Below are positions 24,849 through 34,030 of a stretch of DNA of 64,000 nucleotides, piece after piece (position 1 is the first letter of the stretch; each line of letters starts with the position of its first letter). Under the pieces are notes generated by a model. That model was given only the letters and a program-made list of their open reading frames with translations, searched no databases and was not told the origin of the DNA. A program made the position numbers and the translations under genes. Origin of the DNA: Anaerolineae bacterium (lineage in GTDB: Bacteria > Chloroflexota > Anaerolineae > Aggregatilineales > Phototrophicaceae); NCBI GenBank assembly GCA_022820125.1, contig JAJEGA010000090.1, positions 1 to 64,000 of the forward strand, read 5' to 3'.

Positions 24849-25921
24849 TTCATGCCGGTTGTGGCGATGCCGGTCGTGATGAAGCGCTGCAAAAAGGCGA
24901 AGACCAGCGTTATCGGCAGTAGCGTGACCACGGTCATCGCCAGCACATAATGCCACTGTATTTGCAGCTCGCCCTGAAAAGCGTTTAAGCCGACTTGCAG
25001 AGTGAAATAATCGTTTTGACTGAGCACAATCAGGGGCCAAAGGAAATCGTTCCAGCGCCACATCACCGAGAAGATCGCCAGCACCGCCAGCGCGGGCCGC
25101 GCCAGGGGCAGGATGATGCGCCAATAGATATGCCATTCGCTGCCGCCGTCGATCCGCGCCGCGTCAAGCAATTCGTCGGGGATGGTCAGCATGTATTGCC
25201 GCAACAGGAAGATGCCGGTGGGCGTGGCCGCGCCAGGGATGATCACGCCCCAGAGGTTGTTCTTCCAGCCGATGCTGGTGATGACCAGAAAAACCGGCAC
25301 CAGAATCACAGTAATCGGAATCATCAGCGTGGAGATGAAGAGTACAAAAATCGCGTCGCGCCCTTTGAAGCGATACTTGCTCAAAGCGAAGGCGGCCATG
25401 CTATTGATGATCAGCGTTATCACAGTCGCGATCGAGGTCACCAGCACGCTGTTTTTGAGGTAGGTGATGAAATCAAAGTAGTCAATCTCAATTAGTGGGT
25501 CGAGGTAATTTTCCCAAGCCAGTTTGACCTCTTCCACCGGTTCGCGCTGGCTGATATTTACTTTGATGCGCTCGGCGCCGGGGTCGGCCGGGTCGACCAT
25601 CTGCGCTTCGATGCCCACGCGCCGCACCTGCGCCAACTCGCGCGCGCTGCCGTCTTCCATCGTCACATTGAACAGGGGCAGGGGATCGTCGTAGCCTTCA
25701 ACCTCGACCTGCACCTGCTGGTAGGGCAGCAGCGGCGGCGGATACTTCAGCAAGCCCGCTTGCGTCTTGAAGGACGAGGCGACCAGCCAAAGCACCGGCC
25801 CAAACATCAGAATTGTGCCGATGGTCAAGTATAGGTAGGTCAGCGCGTCGGCGGTGTTGACGCGCTTGCCGCCGCTGCGCAGCGAGAGGAATTGTCCAAG
25901 GCTGATTTTGTCCGCTTGCAT
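24845..25921 (-). CDS. Carbohydrate ABC transporter permease, MalG type
   Basis: A 358-residue inner-membrane permease with about six helices. The EAA loop that docks the ATPase is DAARIDGGSEWHIYWRIILP. Between helix 1 and the core lies a long extracytoplasmic insertion (roughly residues 55-145, with repeated Val/Glu-rich strands around VQVEVEGYDDPLPLFNVTME), seen in some MalG relatives and possibly contacting the binding protein. It starts at ATG 25921, 26 bases after the MalF-type gene. No ATPase gene is in the operon, so a shared MsmK/UgpC-like ATPase elsewhere is presumed. Confidence 0.9.
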   Translation of the reverse strand: MQADKISLGQFLSLRSGGKRVNTADALTYLYLTIGTILMFGPVLWLVASSFKTQAGLLKYPPPLLPYQQVQVEVEGYDDPLPLFNVTMEDGSARELAQVRRVGIEAQMVDPADPGAERIKVNISQREPVEEVKLAWENYLDPLIEIDYFDFITYLKNSVLVTSIATVITLIINSMAAFALSKYRFKGRDAIFVLFISTLMIPITVILVPVFLVITSIGWKNNLWGVIIPGAATPTGIFLLRQYMLTIPDELLDAARIDGGSEWHIYWRIILPLARPALAVLAIFSVMWRWNDFLWPLIVLSQNDYFTLQVGLNAFQGELQIQWHYVLAMTVVTLLPITLVFAFLQRFITTGIATTGMK

Positions 25922-25947
25922 GACCGTCGCCCTAGCGCCCTGGCGTC

Positions 25948-26946
25948 TTAAGCGAGGCTCGACTGATTGCCGAGCCGCAATTGCAGCAGCGTCAGTATCA
26001 GCAGCGATACGCCCAGCACCATTGAAGCCGCCGCCGACAAACCGAATAGTTGAATCTGATTGGAGAAGCCGGTGGTGTAGATGTACTGCACCATCAACTG
26101 CGTGCGCGTGCCCGGTCCGCCGCCGGTCAATACAAAGATGTGATCGAACATTTGCACCGCGCGAATCAGCGAAAGCACCAGCACAACAAACATGGTCGGC
26201 ATAAGCAAGGGCATGGTGACGAAGCGGAAATCCTGCCAAGTATTGGCGCCGTCGATTGAACTCGCCTCATAGAGTTCGGGCGGGATAGATTGCAGCCCAG
26301 CCAGCAAGATCAGCGTATAGAAGCCCATCAGCGCCCAGACGCTGACGAAGACCACCCAAAACATCGCCCAATTCGTATCCAGCAGCCAGCGCATGCTTTC
26401 GCCGCCGAACAACTCGACAATCGCGTTGAGCACGCCCTCGTACTGCAAGACCCACTTCCAGATAAGCGCGACAACGACAGGCGATAACAGAACGGGGTAG
26501 AAGAAAACACTGCGGAAGAAGCCACGGGCAATGATACGGCGATTTAATGCCAGCGCGGTCAGCAGCGAGAAAAGCACAATCGCGCTTACTTGCAAGACGA
26601 CAAATTGGATCGTGTTGAAAATGCCGCGCCAAAATAGATCTTCCTGGCAAGAGTTTGGCGACAGGAAATCGTCACAGTCAAAGAGCGTCGCAAAATTGTC
26701 CAAGCCCACAAAAGGCCGGTCGGCTGGGAAAAGTTTGGTGCCGCCGGTCATAGCGTAGTACAAATTGAGCAGCATGGGAAACAGAACAAATATGCCAAAT
26801 ATCAATAAATTGGGCAGCACAAAAAAATAACCCATCTTGTCGATGCCGACGCGGCCTTGAATCAGCGTCAAGATGCGGTCGACCGACATTACCAGAAGCA
26901 GCAGAAGCGGTCGCGTTATCCGGTCGAGGATGTCTATTAGACGCAA
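25948..26946 (-). CDS. Carbohydrate ABC transporter permease, MalF type
   Basis: A 332-residue permease with six predicted helices plus an N-terminal amphipathic region. The EAA motif YEASSIDGANTWQDFRFVTM identifies a CUT1-type sugar importer subunit. It forms the translocation pore with the MalG-type protein encoded next. Upstream, between it and the binding-protein gene, is a hairpin (26975-27008) that probably lowers permease relative to binding-protein expression. Confidence 0.92.
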   Translation of the reverse strand: MRLIDILDRITRPLLLLLVMSVDRILTLIQGRVGIDKMGYFFVLPNLLIFGIFVLFPMLLNLYYAMTGGTKLFPADRPFVGLDNFATLFDCDDFLSPNSCQEDLFWRGIFNTIQFVVLQVSAIVLFSLLTALALNRRIIARGFFRSVFFYPVLLSPVVVALIWKWVLQYEGVLNAIVELFGGESMRWLLDTNWAMFWVVFVSVWALMGFYTLILLAGLQSIPPELYEASSIDGANTWQDFRFVTMPLLMPTMFVVLVLSLIRAVQMFDHIFVLTGGGPGTRTQLMVQYIYTTGFSNQIQLFGLSAAASMVLGVSLLILTLLQLRLGNQSSLA

Positions 26947-26974
26947 CGATATTTCGCTCTAATTACCTATCCTA

Positions 26975-27008
26975 AGCCCCTCAGTCTCAATAATAGAGAG
27001 GAGGGGCT
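26975..27008 (-). promoter_or_regulatory. Intra-operon stem-loop between binding protein and permease
   Basis: AGCCCCTC (26975-26982) pairs perfectly with GAGGGGCT (27001-27008), with inner bases (TCTC with GAGA) able to extend the stem. No T-run follows. Such hairpins downstream of malE-like genes stabilise the upstream transcript or cause partial termination; the position fits exactly. Confidence 0.6.
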
Positions 27009-27039
27009 ATAGAATCGAGGATTGTGTGGAGATGTTCGT

Positions 27040-28320
27040 CTAGCCAGAAACTTCAGCCAATGCGGTATCGACATCGTCTTGTATGCGTTCAATCGCCTCG
27101 TCCAGCGTCAATTCACCAACCAACGCTTGCGTAAGGCGGTCTCTCGTAGCATTAAAGACATTGCGGTTGTAAATGTATGCTTGCAAGTCAAAGGCAGTCT
27201 GTGTCAGAGTGCCCACTTGACCAACAAACACGCTTAAGGCATCCTTCGCTAACTGCAGGTCCGTATTCCAGTCAATGCCTGATTCGGATAATCCCGCGTG
27301 CGCCTGAATAAAGAGCGTTCGCGCGCCGAATTCGCCCAGCACATCTTGGCTTGTCAAGTATTCCATCACGCGCGCCACTTCTTCCGGGTGCTCTGTTGTA
27401 ACGATGCCTACTAGAGCCGCACCTCCTGGCAACCCTGTGCATCCCCCAGGACCACAGGGATTCGGTACCGCTTGCCAATCAAAGGCATCGCCGATCGCCT
27501 CGCTGAACTGCCCGACCGCCCAACTGCCAGCCATATAAAAGGCCAATTCGGCATTGGCGAATTCTTCGTAGGCATTAGCGTAACCTTCGCTCAGGGGCCA
27601 CATTTCCGGATGCATGGTGCCATCCAGATGCCAGTTGACGAAGGTTTCCGCCATGTTGCGGAAGCCCTCATCCATGACCGTCGGATGCCCCATGTCGTCA
27701 AAGTACATCGCGCCCATGCTGATCGCGGGACCAGCGAAGCGGTGGCCGCTGCGATCCATCGCCATCGGATAGGGGATTTCCAGCGCTTCGGCAACGGCGA
27801 CGGAAGCAGCCGCCCATTCTTCCCAGGTGACCGAATCGGACATATCACTCGGCACTTCAACGCCAGCCTGCTCAAAGAGCGTGCGATTGATGAATGGGCC
27901 TGTGATCGTCAACTGCGTCATGAAACCGGGAATGCTGGAATCATCGCCGGGCACGCGCTTCCAGTTCAGGAAGGGACCGAAGTTCTCTTCCCAATAAGCC
28001 GGATCGCTCAGGTAGGGCGTCATGTCCAGATAGTATTGAGCCAAGCCGCCCAGGTCGGTGACGCGCGCCATATCGGGACCTTCGCCAGCAGCCAGATCCA
28101 GCGGCAAGTTCTCCAAAATCGCGCTGTAGGGCACGGTATCAATCTCAACGCTGATGTCAGGATTGTCCGCCTCAAAGCGGTCAAGCAGGTCACGGAGGAC
28201 TTCGCCTTCGTTGCCGTCGTTGTACCAGCGGATCCGAAGTTCGACCGTGTCTTGCGTCATGGCTGGCAACGCCGACGCAAGCAAAGTCAGTATGACAAAC
28301 AAAGCTAGAATTTTGCGCAT
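27040..28320 (-). CDS. Sugar ABC transporter substrate-binding protein
   Basis: A 426-residue extracytoplasmic solute-binding protein of family 1 (MalE/UgpB-like). The N terminus is a signal peptide (MRKILALFVILTLLASALPA), probably cleaved before TQDT; there is no lipobox cysteine. Family blocks include TVELRIRWYNDGNEGEVLRD, YSAILENLPLDLAAGEGPDM, a MAGSWAVGQF strand and GLPGGAALVGIVTTEHPEEV. It is first in the operon, 140 bases downstream of a consensus-like promoter. The ligand is probably an oligosaccharide or polyol; the identity is not deducible. Confidence 0.93.
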   Translation of the reverse strand: MRKILALFVILTLLASALPAMTQDTVELRIRWYNDGNEGEVLRDLLDRFEADNPDISVEIDTVPYSAILENLPLDLAAGEGPDMARVTDLGGLAQYYLDMTPYLSDPAYWEENFGPFLNWKRVPGDDSSIPGFMTQLTITGPFINRTLFEQAGVEVPSDMSDSVTWEEWAAASVAVAEALEIPYPMAMDRSGHRFAGPAISMGAMYFDDMGHPTVMDEGFRNMAETFVNWHLDGTMHPEMWPLSEGYANAYEEFANAELAFYMAGSWAVGQFSEAIGDAFDWQAVPNPCGPGGCTGLPGGAALVGIVTTEHPEEVARVMEYLTSQDVLGEFGARTLFIQAHAGLSESGIDWNTDLQLAKDALSVFVGQVGTLTQTAFDLQAYIYNRNVFNATRDRLTQALVGELTLDEAIERIQDDVDTALAEVSG

Positions 28321-28461
28321 TTTCTACTCTCCAAATGCTAAGGAACGAAAAATGTGGAAGCTGTTTGCCGCTGGAATTTGTTCGCGCCAGCACCGAGCGC
28401 TTCCGGCGCCATTTGGTAAAATTCGCGCACTTTCCAACGCTTCCAGCGAAACAGCCGCGCT

Positions 28462-28490
28462 ATCATAGCGGAAGGCAATTGCGCTGTCAA
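28462..28490 (-). promoter_or_regulatory. Sigma-70 promoter of the sugar ABC operon
   Basis: On the minus strand a perfect TTGACA (28490-28485) is followed 17 bases later by TATGAT (28467-28462). The leader would be about 135 bases before the binding-protein ATG at 28320, long enough for regulation, but I see no recognised riboswitch. Confidence 0.75.
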
Positions 28491-28551
28491 GCGAGCCATA
28501 GTCTTGGAGGCCAGCGCCTTCAATCCAGCAATTCACGCTGGCGCGAAACAC

Positions 28552-28580
28552 TTGGCGCGGCGGCGGCGCAGCTTTACAAT
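28552..28580 (+). promoter_or_regulatory. Candidate promoter for the binding-protein gene at 28627
   Basis: TTGGCG (28552-28557), 17 bases, TACAAT (28575-28580), ending 46 bases before the ATG. Confidence 0.5.
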
Positions 28581-28626
28581 GCTGCCTTGCCAGCGCAGAC
28601 CACCATGCCAAACGAGGAGCGGCCAA

Positions 28627-29673
28627 ATGCCATTTTCAAGCGATTCGCTGTTGCGCGCGCTGCCAGCGCTGCTGTTGATCGCCCTGGCGCACCTCGGCGC
28701 CGCCCAAGACGCCGAGGGTGCCGCCTGCGCCGATGAACCGCTCAGCTTTGGCTTCTACCCTTACTTCGCCCCCGTGAGCTACAGCGCCGATGAGGACCCG
28801 GAATCAGCGGGGTTCCAGGAGCATCGCGGTTATGAAGCGGATCTGGCGACCGCCCTGGAAGCGCTGGAAGGGGCGGGTTTGTCGTTTCAACGGCGCGCCA
28901 TCCCGCTCTGGGAAGACATCTGGCTGCAAGCGGCCAGCGCGCAGTTTGACATCGTCGGCGGCGGGATCACGATATTGGATTCGCGCAGAAGCGACGCGGA
29001 TGGAGAAGAACAAGTGACGTTCACCGCGGGGCATATCCACTTTCGTCAGTCGCTGCTGGCGCGCGCCGCGGACCAGGACAAGCTCGACAGCTACGACAAA
29101 CTGACCAGCGACATCCGCGTCGGCGCACTGCCGGGCACCACCGGCGAAGCTCGCCTGCTGGAAATCACGGGCTATGTAGACGAAGACGGCAACCTGCTGG
29201 CAGGCGCGCGCATCGATACGCCAGCCGGCACGTTAATCGCCGACGGCGGCGAAGGCTACCGCATCACCGCTGGATTGGCTTCCGAGAAACTGTCGGAGCG
29301 CATCCAACTTCATCCGCCGCTGGACAGTCTGCCCCAAGTGGTCTATCTTGGCAGCGAAATCGGCGAGCGCGAGCTGATTGAGGCGCTGCAGCGAGGCGAG
29401 CTCGATGCGCTGGCACGGGGAGAAATCAATAGCCGAGCAGTTGCCCGCGCGACTGATGATGACCTGGTTGTCTCCGCATTGGATGACGCCGTTGAAGTTG
29501 GCGGTTTCGCCCTGGATGCGGATGCGGCCGACCTAGTTGAATGCCTCGACGAGAAGATCAACTGGCTGACCGACAATCGGAACATCGGCGTCGCCGAATG
29601 GCTGGACGACCCCCTCGTGTTCATGAAGCGAGCGGAAACCTGGAACAAGCGAGCGCAAGAAAACGAAACATAG
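28627..29673 (+). CDS. Amino-acid-type ABC substrate-binding protein (SBP_bac_3)
   Basis: A 348-residue exported protein of the family 3 binding proteins. The start at ATG 28627 follows GAGGAG by 7-8 bases, and a signal peptide begins right there (SSDSLLRALPALLLIALAHL, cleaved near GAAQ). The mature part has the LSFGFYPYFAPVSYSADEDP lobe-1 opening, the GYEADLATALEALEG helix and FDIVGGGITILDSRRS hinge. No permease or ATPase is beside it, so it may be an orphan receptor or serve a distant importer. Its sequence is longer than typical (250-280), with an inserted stretch around residues 150-200. Confidence 0.8.
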   Translation: MPFSSDSLLRALPALLLIALAHLGAAQDAEGAACADEPLSFGFYPYFAPVSYSADEDPESAGFQEHRGYEADLATALEALEGAGLSFQRRAIPLWEDIWLQAASAQFDIVGGGITILDSRRSDADGEEQVTFTAGHIHFRQSLLARAADQDKLDSYDKLTSDIRVGALPGTTGEARLLEITGYVDEDGNLLAGARIDTPAGTLIADGGEGYRITAGLASEKLSERIQLHPPLDSLPQVVYLGSEIGERELIEALQRGELDALARGEINSRAVARATDDDLVVSALDDAVEVGGFALDADAADLVECLDEKINWLTDNRNIGVAEWLDDPLVFMKRAETWNKRAQENET

Positions 29674-29704
29674 ATCAGCCTGCGTGACAGGCGAGGGAGA
29701 GAGT

Positions 29705-30127
29705 ATGCCAATCGGAACCCGCAATCAAAAGATCGCCGGGCTCGGCACGCATCATATCGCGATTCAAACCGTCGACTACGAAGCATCGGTCCAGTTCTAC
29801 ACCGAGGTCATGGGCATGACCGAAGTCGTCGGTTTTGAAACTGGCGGGCGCCGCGCTGTAATTCTCGACATCGGCGATGGCAGCCACATCGAATTGTTTG
29901 AGCCGATCCCCGGCACGCAGCCCTCAGATGACGCGGCCGGCAACATCGTCTTCCACTTTGCCTTGCAGACCAGCGATATAGAATCGGCGCTGGAGCGCGT
30001 GCGCGAAGCCGGTATGGAAATCACCGTCGAACTGAGAGCCGCCGAGCTGGGAGCGCTTTCTGTAAGCCTGGCGTTCTTCAAGGGACCCGGCGGCGAGGTG
30101 GTCGAATTCTTCCAGGTGAACAATTAG
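29705..30127 (+). CDS. VOC-family (glyoxalase/dioxygenase fold) protein
   Basis: A 140-residue VOC metalloprotein. Two beta-alpha-beta-beta-beta modules carry the usual metal-ligand positions: HHIAIQTVDYEASVQFYTEV at the start, HIELFEP in the first module's last strand, HFALQTSDIESALERVREAG in the second, and GEVVEFFQ at the end. These could provide the H/E/H/E set. Members include glyoxalase I, methylmalonyl-CoA epimerase and extradiol dioxygenases; which applies is not clear. ATG 29705 follows GAGGGAGAG. It ends in a 4-base tail-to-tail overlap with the Rieske gene. Confidence 0.85.
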   Translation: MPIGTRNQKIAGLGTHHIAIQTVDYEASVQFYTEVMGMTEVVGFETGGRRAVILDIGDGSHIELFEPIPGTQPSDDAAGNIVFHFALQTSDIESALERVREAGMEITVELRAAELGALSVSLAFFKGPGGEVVEFFQVNN

Positions 30128-30480
30128 ACTTCGACGTAAATGGCTTGGTCGCGAATGATGACCGGGTAGCGTTTGAGCCGGCGCCGGTCAGTCAGGCATT
30201 GACCGCTCTTCAAGTCGAATTCCCAGCCGTGCCAGGGGCAGCGCAAGATCTGGTTTTCATGCCCCCAAATGAACTCGCCCGGCTCGGAGGGCAGGGTTGT
30301 GCCGCCGAGCGCCCCCAGGCATACCGGCGCAAGCGCGTGCGGGCATATATTCAGCACGGCGACAATCCGCGAACCCAGATTGAACACGCCGATTGATTTG
30401 CCTCTCGCGCTCAGTATCCGGCGCTCGCCCGGTGGGAGATCGTCCAGCGCCGCGACGAAGAATTCCGCCTTAGCCGACAC
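30124..30480 (-). CDS. Rieske [2Fe-2S] ferredoxin-type protein
   Basis: A 118-residue single-domain Rieske protein. The cluster ligands are Cys46/His48 (NICPHALAPVC) and Cys81/His84 (CPWHGWEFDL). The GTG start at 30480 is preferred: GGAGG lies about 9 bases upstream and the start overlaps the amidohydrolase stop by 11 bases, so the pair is co-translated. Small soluble Rieske proteins carry electrons to oxygenases; no oxygenase subunit is adjacent apart from the distant P450. Confidence 0.9.
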   Translation of the reverse strand: MSAKAEFFVAALDDLPPGERRILSARGKSIGVFNLGSRIVAVLNICPHALAPVCLGALGGTTLPSEPGEFIWGHENQILRCPWHGWEFDLKSGQCLTDRRRLKRYPVIIRDQAIYVEV

Positions 30481-31549
30481 GCTCCCGCGCCTCCAGCTTG
30501 AATAGATCCAGCGCATTGCGATACATCACCGCCTCGCGCAGCGCCGGGCGCAGATGCCGCATGGCGAAATCCGGCGTGTCGCCGTCCCAATGCGGGTAGT
30601 CGCTGGAGAACATCAGCATCTTCTCGGCGTCGAACATATCCAGAACCTGCTGAAAATGATTCCTGTCCTCCGGCTCCTCGATCGGCTGGGTCGTCAGCTT
30701 GATATGATCTTGAATGATCTCGCTTGGCGGGCGCGTCAGCCAGGGCGTGGTCGAGCGCAGCGCCTTCCAATTTTTGTCCAGCCGCCACATCAGCGCCGGC
30801 AGCCAGGCGACGCCGCCTTCAACAAAGACATACTTCAGCGTGGGGAACTTCTGGAAGACGCCTTCGACAACCAGACTGACCAACTGCGTCATATACGATG
30901 TCGCCAGCAGCGTATGCCACTCCAGATAATTGGCGACGAAGCCAGCCGTCCCGCCCGAGCCAGCAATGCCGACGCCCTCCAGCCCCGGATGAATCGCCAC
31001 CGGCAAATCATATTCCACCGCCGCCTCATAGATGGGATGGAAATAGCTATGCCCCAGGGGGAAGGGCGAGCCGCTGACCAGCAACACCTGGCAGACTCGC
31101 GGATGCGCGCCCAGCCGATGGATCTCTTTGACCGCGAGTTCAATATTGCTGAAGGCGACCATGACCGAGGCCAGATAGCGCTCATCGACCGGCAGCCAAT
31201 CCTCGACGAAATGGGTGTTCACCGCCGATAGCGCCTCCGCCGAATAATGCGCGTCGGGCGAGACGCAATGCTCCATCGATTCCATCGGGTTCAGCACCGC
31301 GTAATCAATGTCGTAAACATCCAGGAAGTGGCTGGCCATCGTATCGGGCGATCTTTCAATGCGCCGCCCGTCCTCGGTCACGGCATCAGATTTCATCACG
31401 CCGTTGGGATTATAGAGATTGGGATGCCCGGCGCCATGATCGCCGCGCAGGTAGCGGCCGCGCCAGGGCTCGTCAAGGTACTCAGCCACTTGCTCATGGA
31501 TGGGCACGGGATGCAAATCGGTATCAATGATCATTTTGGGTTTGGACAT
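30470..31549 (-). CDS. Amidohydrolase 2 family protein (ACMSD-like)
   Basis: A 359-residue TIM-barrel metal-dependent hydrolase/decarboxylase. The start at ATG 31549 gives the N-terminal metal strand MIIDTDLHPVP (D-x-H in place of the usual H-x-H), then VAIHPGLEG, YVFVEGGVAWLPALMWRLDK and the late metal Asp in MLMFSSDYPHWDGDTPDF. This set is typical of the ACMSD/gamma-resorcylate decarboxylase branch. Coupling to a Rieske protein suggests a role in aromatic or other ring breakdown, but the substrate is unknown. Confidence 0.85.
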   Translation of the reverse strand: MSKPKMIIDTDLHPVPIHEQVAEYLDEPWRGRYLRGDHGAGHPNLYNPNGVMKSDAVTEDGRRIERSPDTMASHFLDVYDIDYAVLNPMESMEHCVSPDAHYSAEALSAVNTHFVEDWLPVDERYLASVMVAFSNIELAVKEIHRLGAHPRVCQVLLVSGSPFPLGHSYFHPIYEAAVEYDLPVAIHPGLEGVGIAGSGGTAGFVANYLEWHTLLATSYMTQLVSLVVEGVFQKFPTLKYVFVEGGVAWLPALMWRLDKNWKALRSTTPWLTRPPSEIIQDHIKLTTQPIEEPEDRNHFQQVLDMFDAEKMLMFSSDYPHWDGDTPDFAMRHLRPALREAVMYRNALDLFKLEARERVG

Positions 31550-31680
31550 AGGGCCCCCGCCTGCGAACTCAGCCATCTGAAATATAGCACATGGTTTGCT
31601 TTTTCCCGTTCGATATGTTAGAAATTTGCAGTCAAATGTGTAAGCATCAGTCGAAAAAAGCAATGAGGAAAGGATTGATC

Positions 31681-32985
31681 ATGAAAGTCAAAGTGCTGCT
31701 TGTTATCTTGATTGTGGGCTTGCTTGTGCCATTCGCGCAGGCGCAGGACGAACCGGTGACGATCACCGCCTGGGGTCACAATCACCTGCCGCGCGTCGAA
31801 CTTGATGAAGAAATGATTGCCGCCTTCATGGAGGCCAATCCGCATATCACGGTTGAGTACGAGCCCGTGCCGTCGGACTACTACGCCACGCTGAATACCG
31901 CGCTGGCATCCGGCGCTGGACCCGACGCCTTCAACCAGTTCACGCCTTTCAGCGCCCAGTTCTACCTACAAGACATCCTTGCGCCGGTTGATCCGGCTGC
32001 CTGGGGCTTCGAGAGCGTTGATGAAGTGAAGGCGCTATATGGCAGCAGCGACATGGCTGAAGGCATGCTCGCCGGCGCCACCTACGATGGCACGCTCTAC
32101 GGCATTCCCACTGAAATGAGCGCCTACGCCTGCTATGTCAACCTTGACTCCTGGGCTGATGCGGGCCTGGACCCGGCGGAGGACTTCCCCTATACCTATG
32201 AAGGCATGGTGGAGGTCGCCGAGAAGCTGACCATCCGCGATGAAAACGGCGTCATCACGCGGCGCGGATTCGACTTCAACTGGTCGGCGGCTATCTACAT
32301 GATGCTGCACTTCGTCCCGATGGTGCAGCAGCTCGGCGGCGAAATGATCGACGAGGTCAACTACACCGCGGACATCAACACGCCCGAGGTGAAGCGCGTA
32401 CTTGAATACTGGAATAACTGGGCGAACGAATGGAACCTGGGCGGTCCCGAATACGTCGTCTCGCGCACTGGTTTCCGCGGCGAGGAGAGAATGGCGACTG
32501 AATGCACGATGGGCAATTGGGCCGTGCCGGGCTTGGAAGCTGAAGACAGCTTCGCGCCCAACTACGCCATCTATCCGCAGTTGCGCTGGGCAGACGCGGT
32601 TAATCCCAATGGCTTCGCTAACTACGGCTTCTACTGGATGGTCAACGCCAACTCTTCCGAGGCGGAGCAGGCCGCCGCCTGGAAGCTGATCGCCTGGCTC
32701 TCGAGCCGGCCCGATCGCTATCTCAACGAGGCGGGCTTGTTCCAGCCGAAAGCCGCCTACCTGGAGAGCGAAGAATTCAAGAATAATGAGATCATGCCGG
32801 TCTTCCTCGATGAGATCGCGTCCAGCTACTTCCACCCGCGTTTCGCCGGGTTCAACGAGGTGATTGACGCCATCATGCGCATGCGCGATCGCGTCGTCAT
32901 CGCCGGTGAAGACATCGATACCGTGCTGGCGGAAACCGACGAGGAAGTCAACGCAATCTTGCAGCGGGTTAAGACCGAATTCTAA
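31681..32985 (+). CDS. Sugar ABC transporter substrate-binding protein
   Basis: A 434-residue family 1 binding protein with a signal peptide (MKVKVLLVILIVGLLVPFAQ, cut near AQAQD). ATG 31681 follows AAAGG by 7 bases; an alternative ATG at 31663 would add six residues. Family blocks: VTITAWGHNHLPRVELDEEM, TLNTALASGAGPDAFNQFTP, and TECTMGNWAVPGLE. It heads an operon with two permeases and an AGE-family epimerase gene, so an aldose or acylhexosamine-containing glycan is a likely ligand. Confidence 0.92.
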   Translation: MKVKVLLVILIVGLLVPFAQAQDEPVTITAWGHNHLPRVELDEEMIAAFMEANPHITVEYEPVPSDYYATLNTALASGAGPDAFNQFTPFSAQFYLQDILAPVDPAAWGFESVDEVKALYGSSDMAEGMLAGATYDGTLYGIPTEMSAYACYVNLDSWADAGLDPAEDFPYTYEGMVEVAEKLTIRDENGVITRRGFDFNWSAAIYMMLHFVPMVQQLGGEMIDEVNYTADINTPEVKRVLEYWNNWANEWNLGGPEYVVSRTGFRGEERMATECTMGNWAVPGLEAEDSFAPNYAIYPQLRWADAVNPNGFANYGFYWMVNANSSEAEQAAAWKLIAWLSSRPDRYLNEAGLFQPKAAYLESEEFKNNEIMPVFLDEIASSYFHPRFAGFNEVIDAIMRMRDRVVIAGEDIDTVLAETDEEVNAILQRVKTEF

Positions 32986-33015
32986 GTCTCCCGCTTCCGT
33001 CGAATCATGAATCTC

Positions 33016-33043
33016 CCGCCCTGGCATAAGACTGCTGGGGCGG
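33016..33043 (+). promoter_or_regulatory. Intra-operon hairpin between binding protein and permease
   Basis: CCGCCC (33016-33021) and GGGCGG (33038-33043) form a perfect 6-bp GC stem with a 16-base loop, 30 bases after the binding-protein stop. It occupies the same position as the hairpins in the other two ABC operons here. Confidence 0.5.
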
Positions 33044-33062
33044 TGGCGTATCGTAAACCATC

Positions 33063-33995
33063 TTGACGAAGAACATGCTTAATACACGGCTTTTCACCGC
33101 TTGGCGGACGATGGGTCTGGTGCAGAAACGTCAATACTACGGGCTGCTTTTTGTCGCTCCCGCCGTTGTCTTTTTCCTGATTTTCTTTCTCTATCCCATC
33201 GTCATCGGCTTCGGCCTCAGCCTGACAGATTTTACCCTGCTGAAACCGCCGGTCTGGGTCGGATTGCAGAATTACCAGGACCTGCTGAACGACCGTCTCT
33301 TTCTAAAATCGCTGAATGTGACAATTGGTTTCGTACTGGGCAGCACCGTACCTGTCTGGTTCATCTCGCTGGCTATGGCAGTCCTATTTTTCCAGCGTTT
33401 CCCCGGGCGCGAATTGATGAAGGTGCTCTTCTTCACGCCGCTGCTGCCATCGGTCGTCGTTGTATCGGTGATTTGGAAACTGCTGCTGCATCCGTCCGGG
33501 ATCTTGTCCTCAGTCATTGGTCCCATAGTGGGGCAGATGCCGATCAAATGGCTTTTCGATCTGCAGCTGTCGCCGATCATGTCGGTCGTGGTGCATGACT
33601 GGCACATCGCGCCCTTCTATATGATCATCTGGCTCTCGGGTCTGACAGCGATTCCGCCGGAATTGCGCGACGCGGCGCGGGTGGACGGCGCCAACGCGCT
33701 GCAATCTTTCCTGCGCGTCGAGTTGCCTTTGCTGAAGCCCACCGCTGTCTTCGTGGCCGCCATTTCCACCATCCGCGCCTTTCAGGGCTTTTCCATCCAG
33801 TTCGTGATGTCGCCGTCTCAAGGGGGACCGCTCGATGTCAACACGACGCTGGGCATCGTCATCTGGAAATACGGTTTCCAATTCTTCCGCATGGGCGACG
33901 CGGCCGCCATTTCCGTCGTGCTCTTCGCTTTTATTCTTATCTTTACCTTGTTCCAATTGCGCCTGGGACGCAGCGATGATTTCTCTCTCAGTTGA
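33063..33995 (+). CDS. Carbohydrate ABC transporter permease, MalF type
   Basis: A 310-residue six-helix permease. The EAA docking loop is RDAARVDGANALQSFLRVEL. The start is taken as TTG 33063; an ATG at 33075 is equally possible because neither has a strong ribosome binding site and the conserved part begins later (YYGLLFVAPAVVFFLIFF). It forms the pore with the following MalG-type protein. The ATPase is not encoded here. Confidence 0.92.
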   Translation: MTKNMLNTRLFTAWRTMGLVQKRQYYGLLFVAPAVVFFLIFFLYPIVIGFGLSLTDFTLLKPPVWVGLQNYQDLLNDRLFLKSLNVTIGFVLGSTVPVWFISLAMAVLFFQRFPGRELMKVLFFTPLLPSVVVVSVIWKLLLHPSGILSSVIGPIVGQMPIKWLFDLQLSPIMSVVVHDWHIAPFYMIIWLSGLTAIPPELRDAARVDGANALQSFLRVELPLLKPTAVFVAAISTIRAFQGFSIQFVMSPSQGGPLDVNTTLGIVIWKYGFQFFRMGDAAAISVVLFAFILIFTLFQLRLGRSDDFSLS

Positions 33996-34030
33996 TTTGG
34001 CTGGGCTTGCCAGCAGACGGAAGCGGCAAC

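Larger units (their letters stand above)
28321..28626. other. Divergent promoter region
   Basis: These 306 bases hold no gene. They contain a minus-strand promoter (28462-28490) for the ABC operon and a plus-strand promoter (28552-28580) for the binding-protein gene at 28627. Confidence 0.6.

Noticed and set aside
24849..25136. An N-terminal extension of the dehydrogenase of 96 residues
   Set aside because: It is merely another frame of the MalG-type permease; the conserved dehydrogenase starts at the ATGA overlap (24848).
25922..26239. An N-terminal extension of the MalG-type permease
   Set aside because: It overlaps the MalF-type gene in another frame and contains no membrane-protein-like sequence; ATG 25921 is the sensible start.
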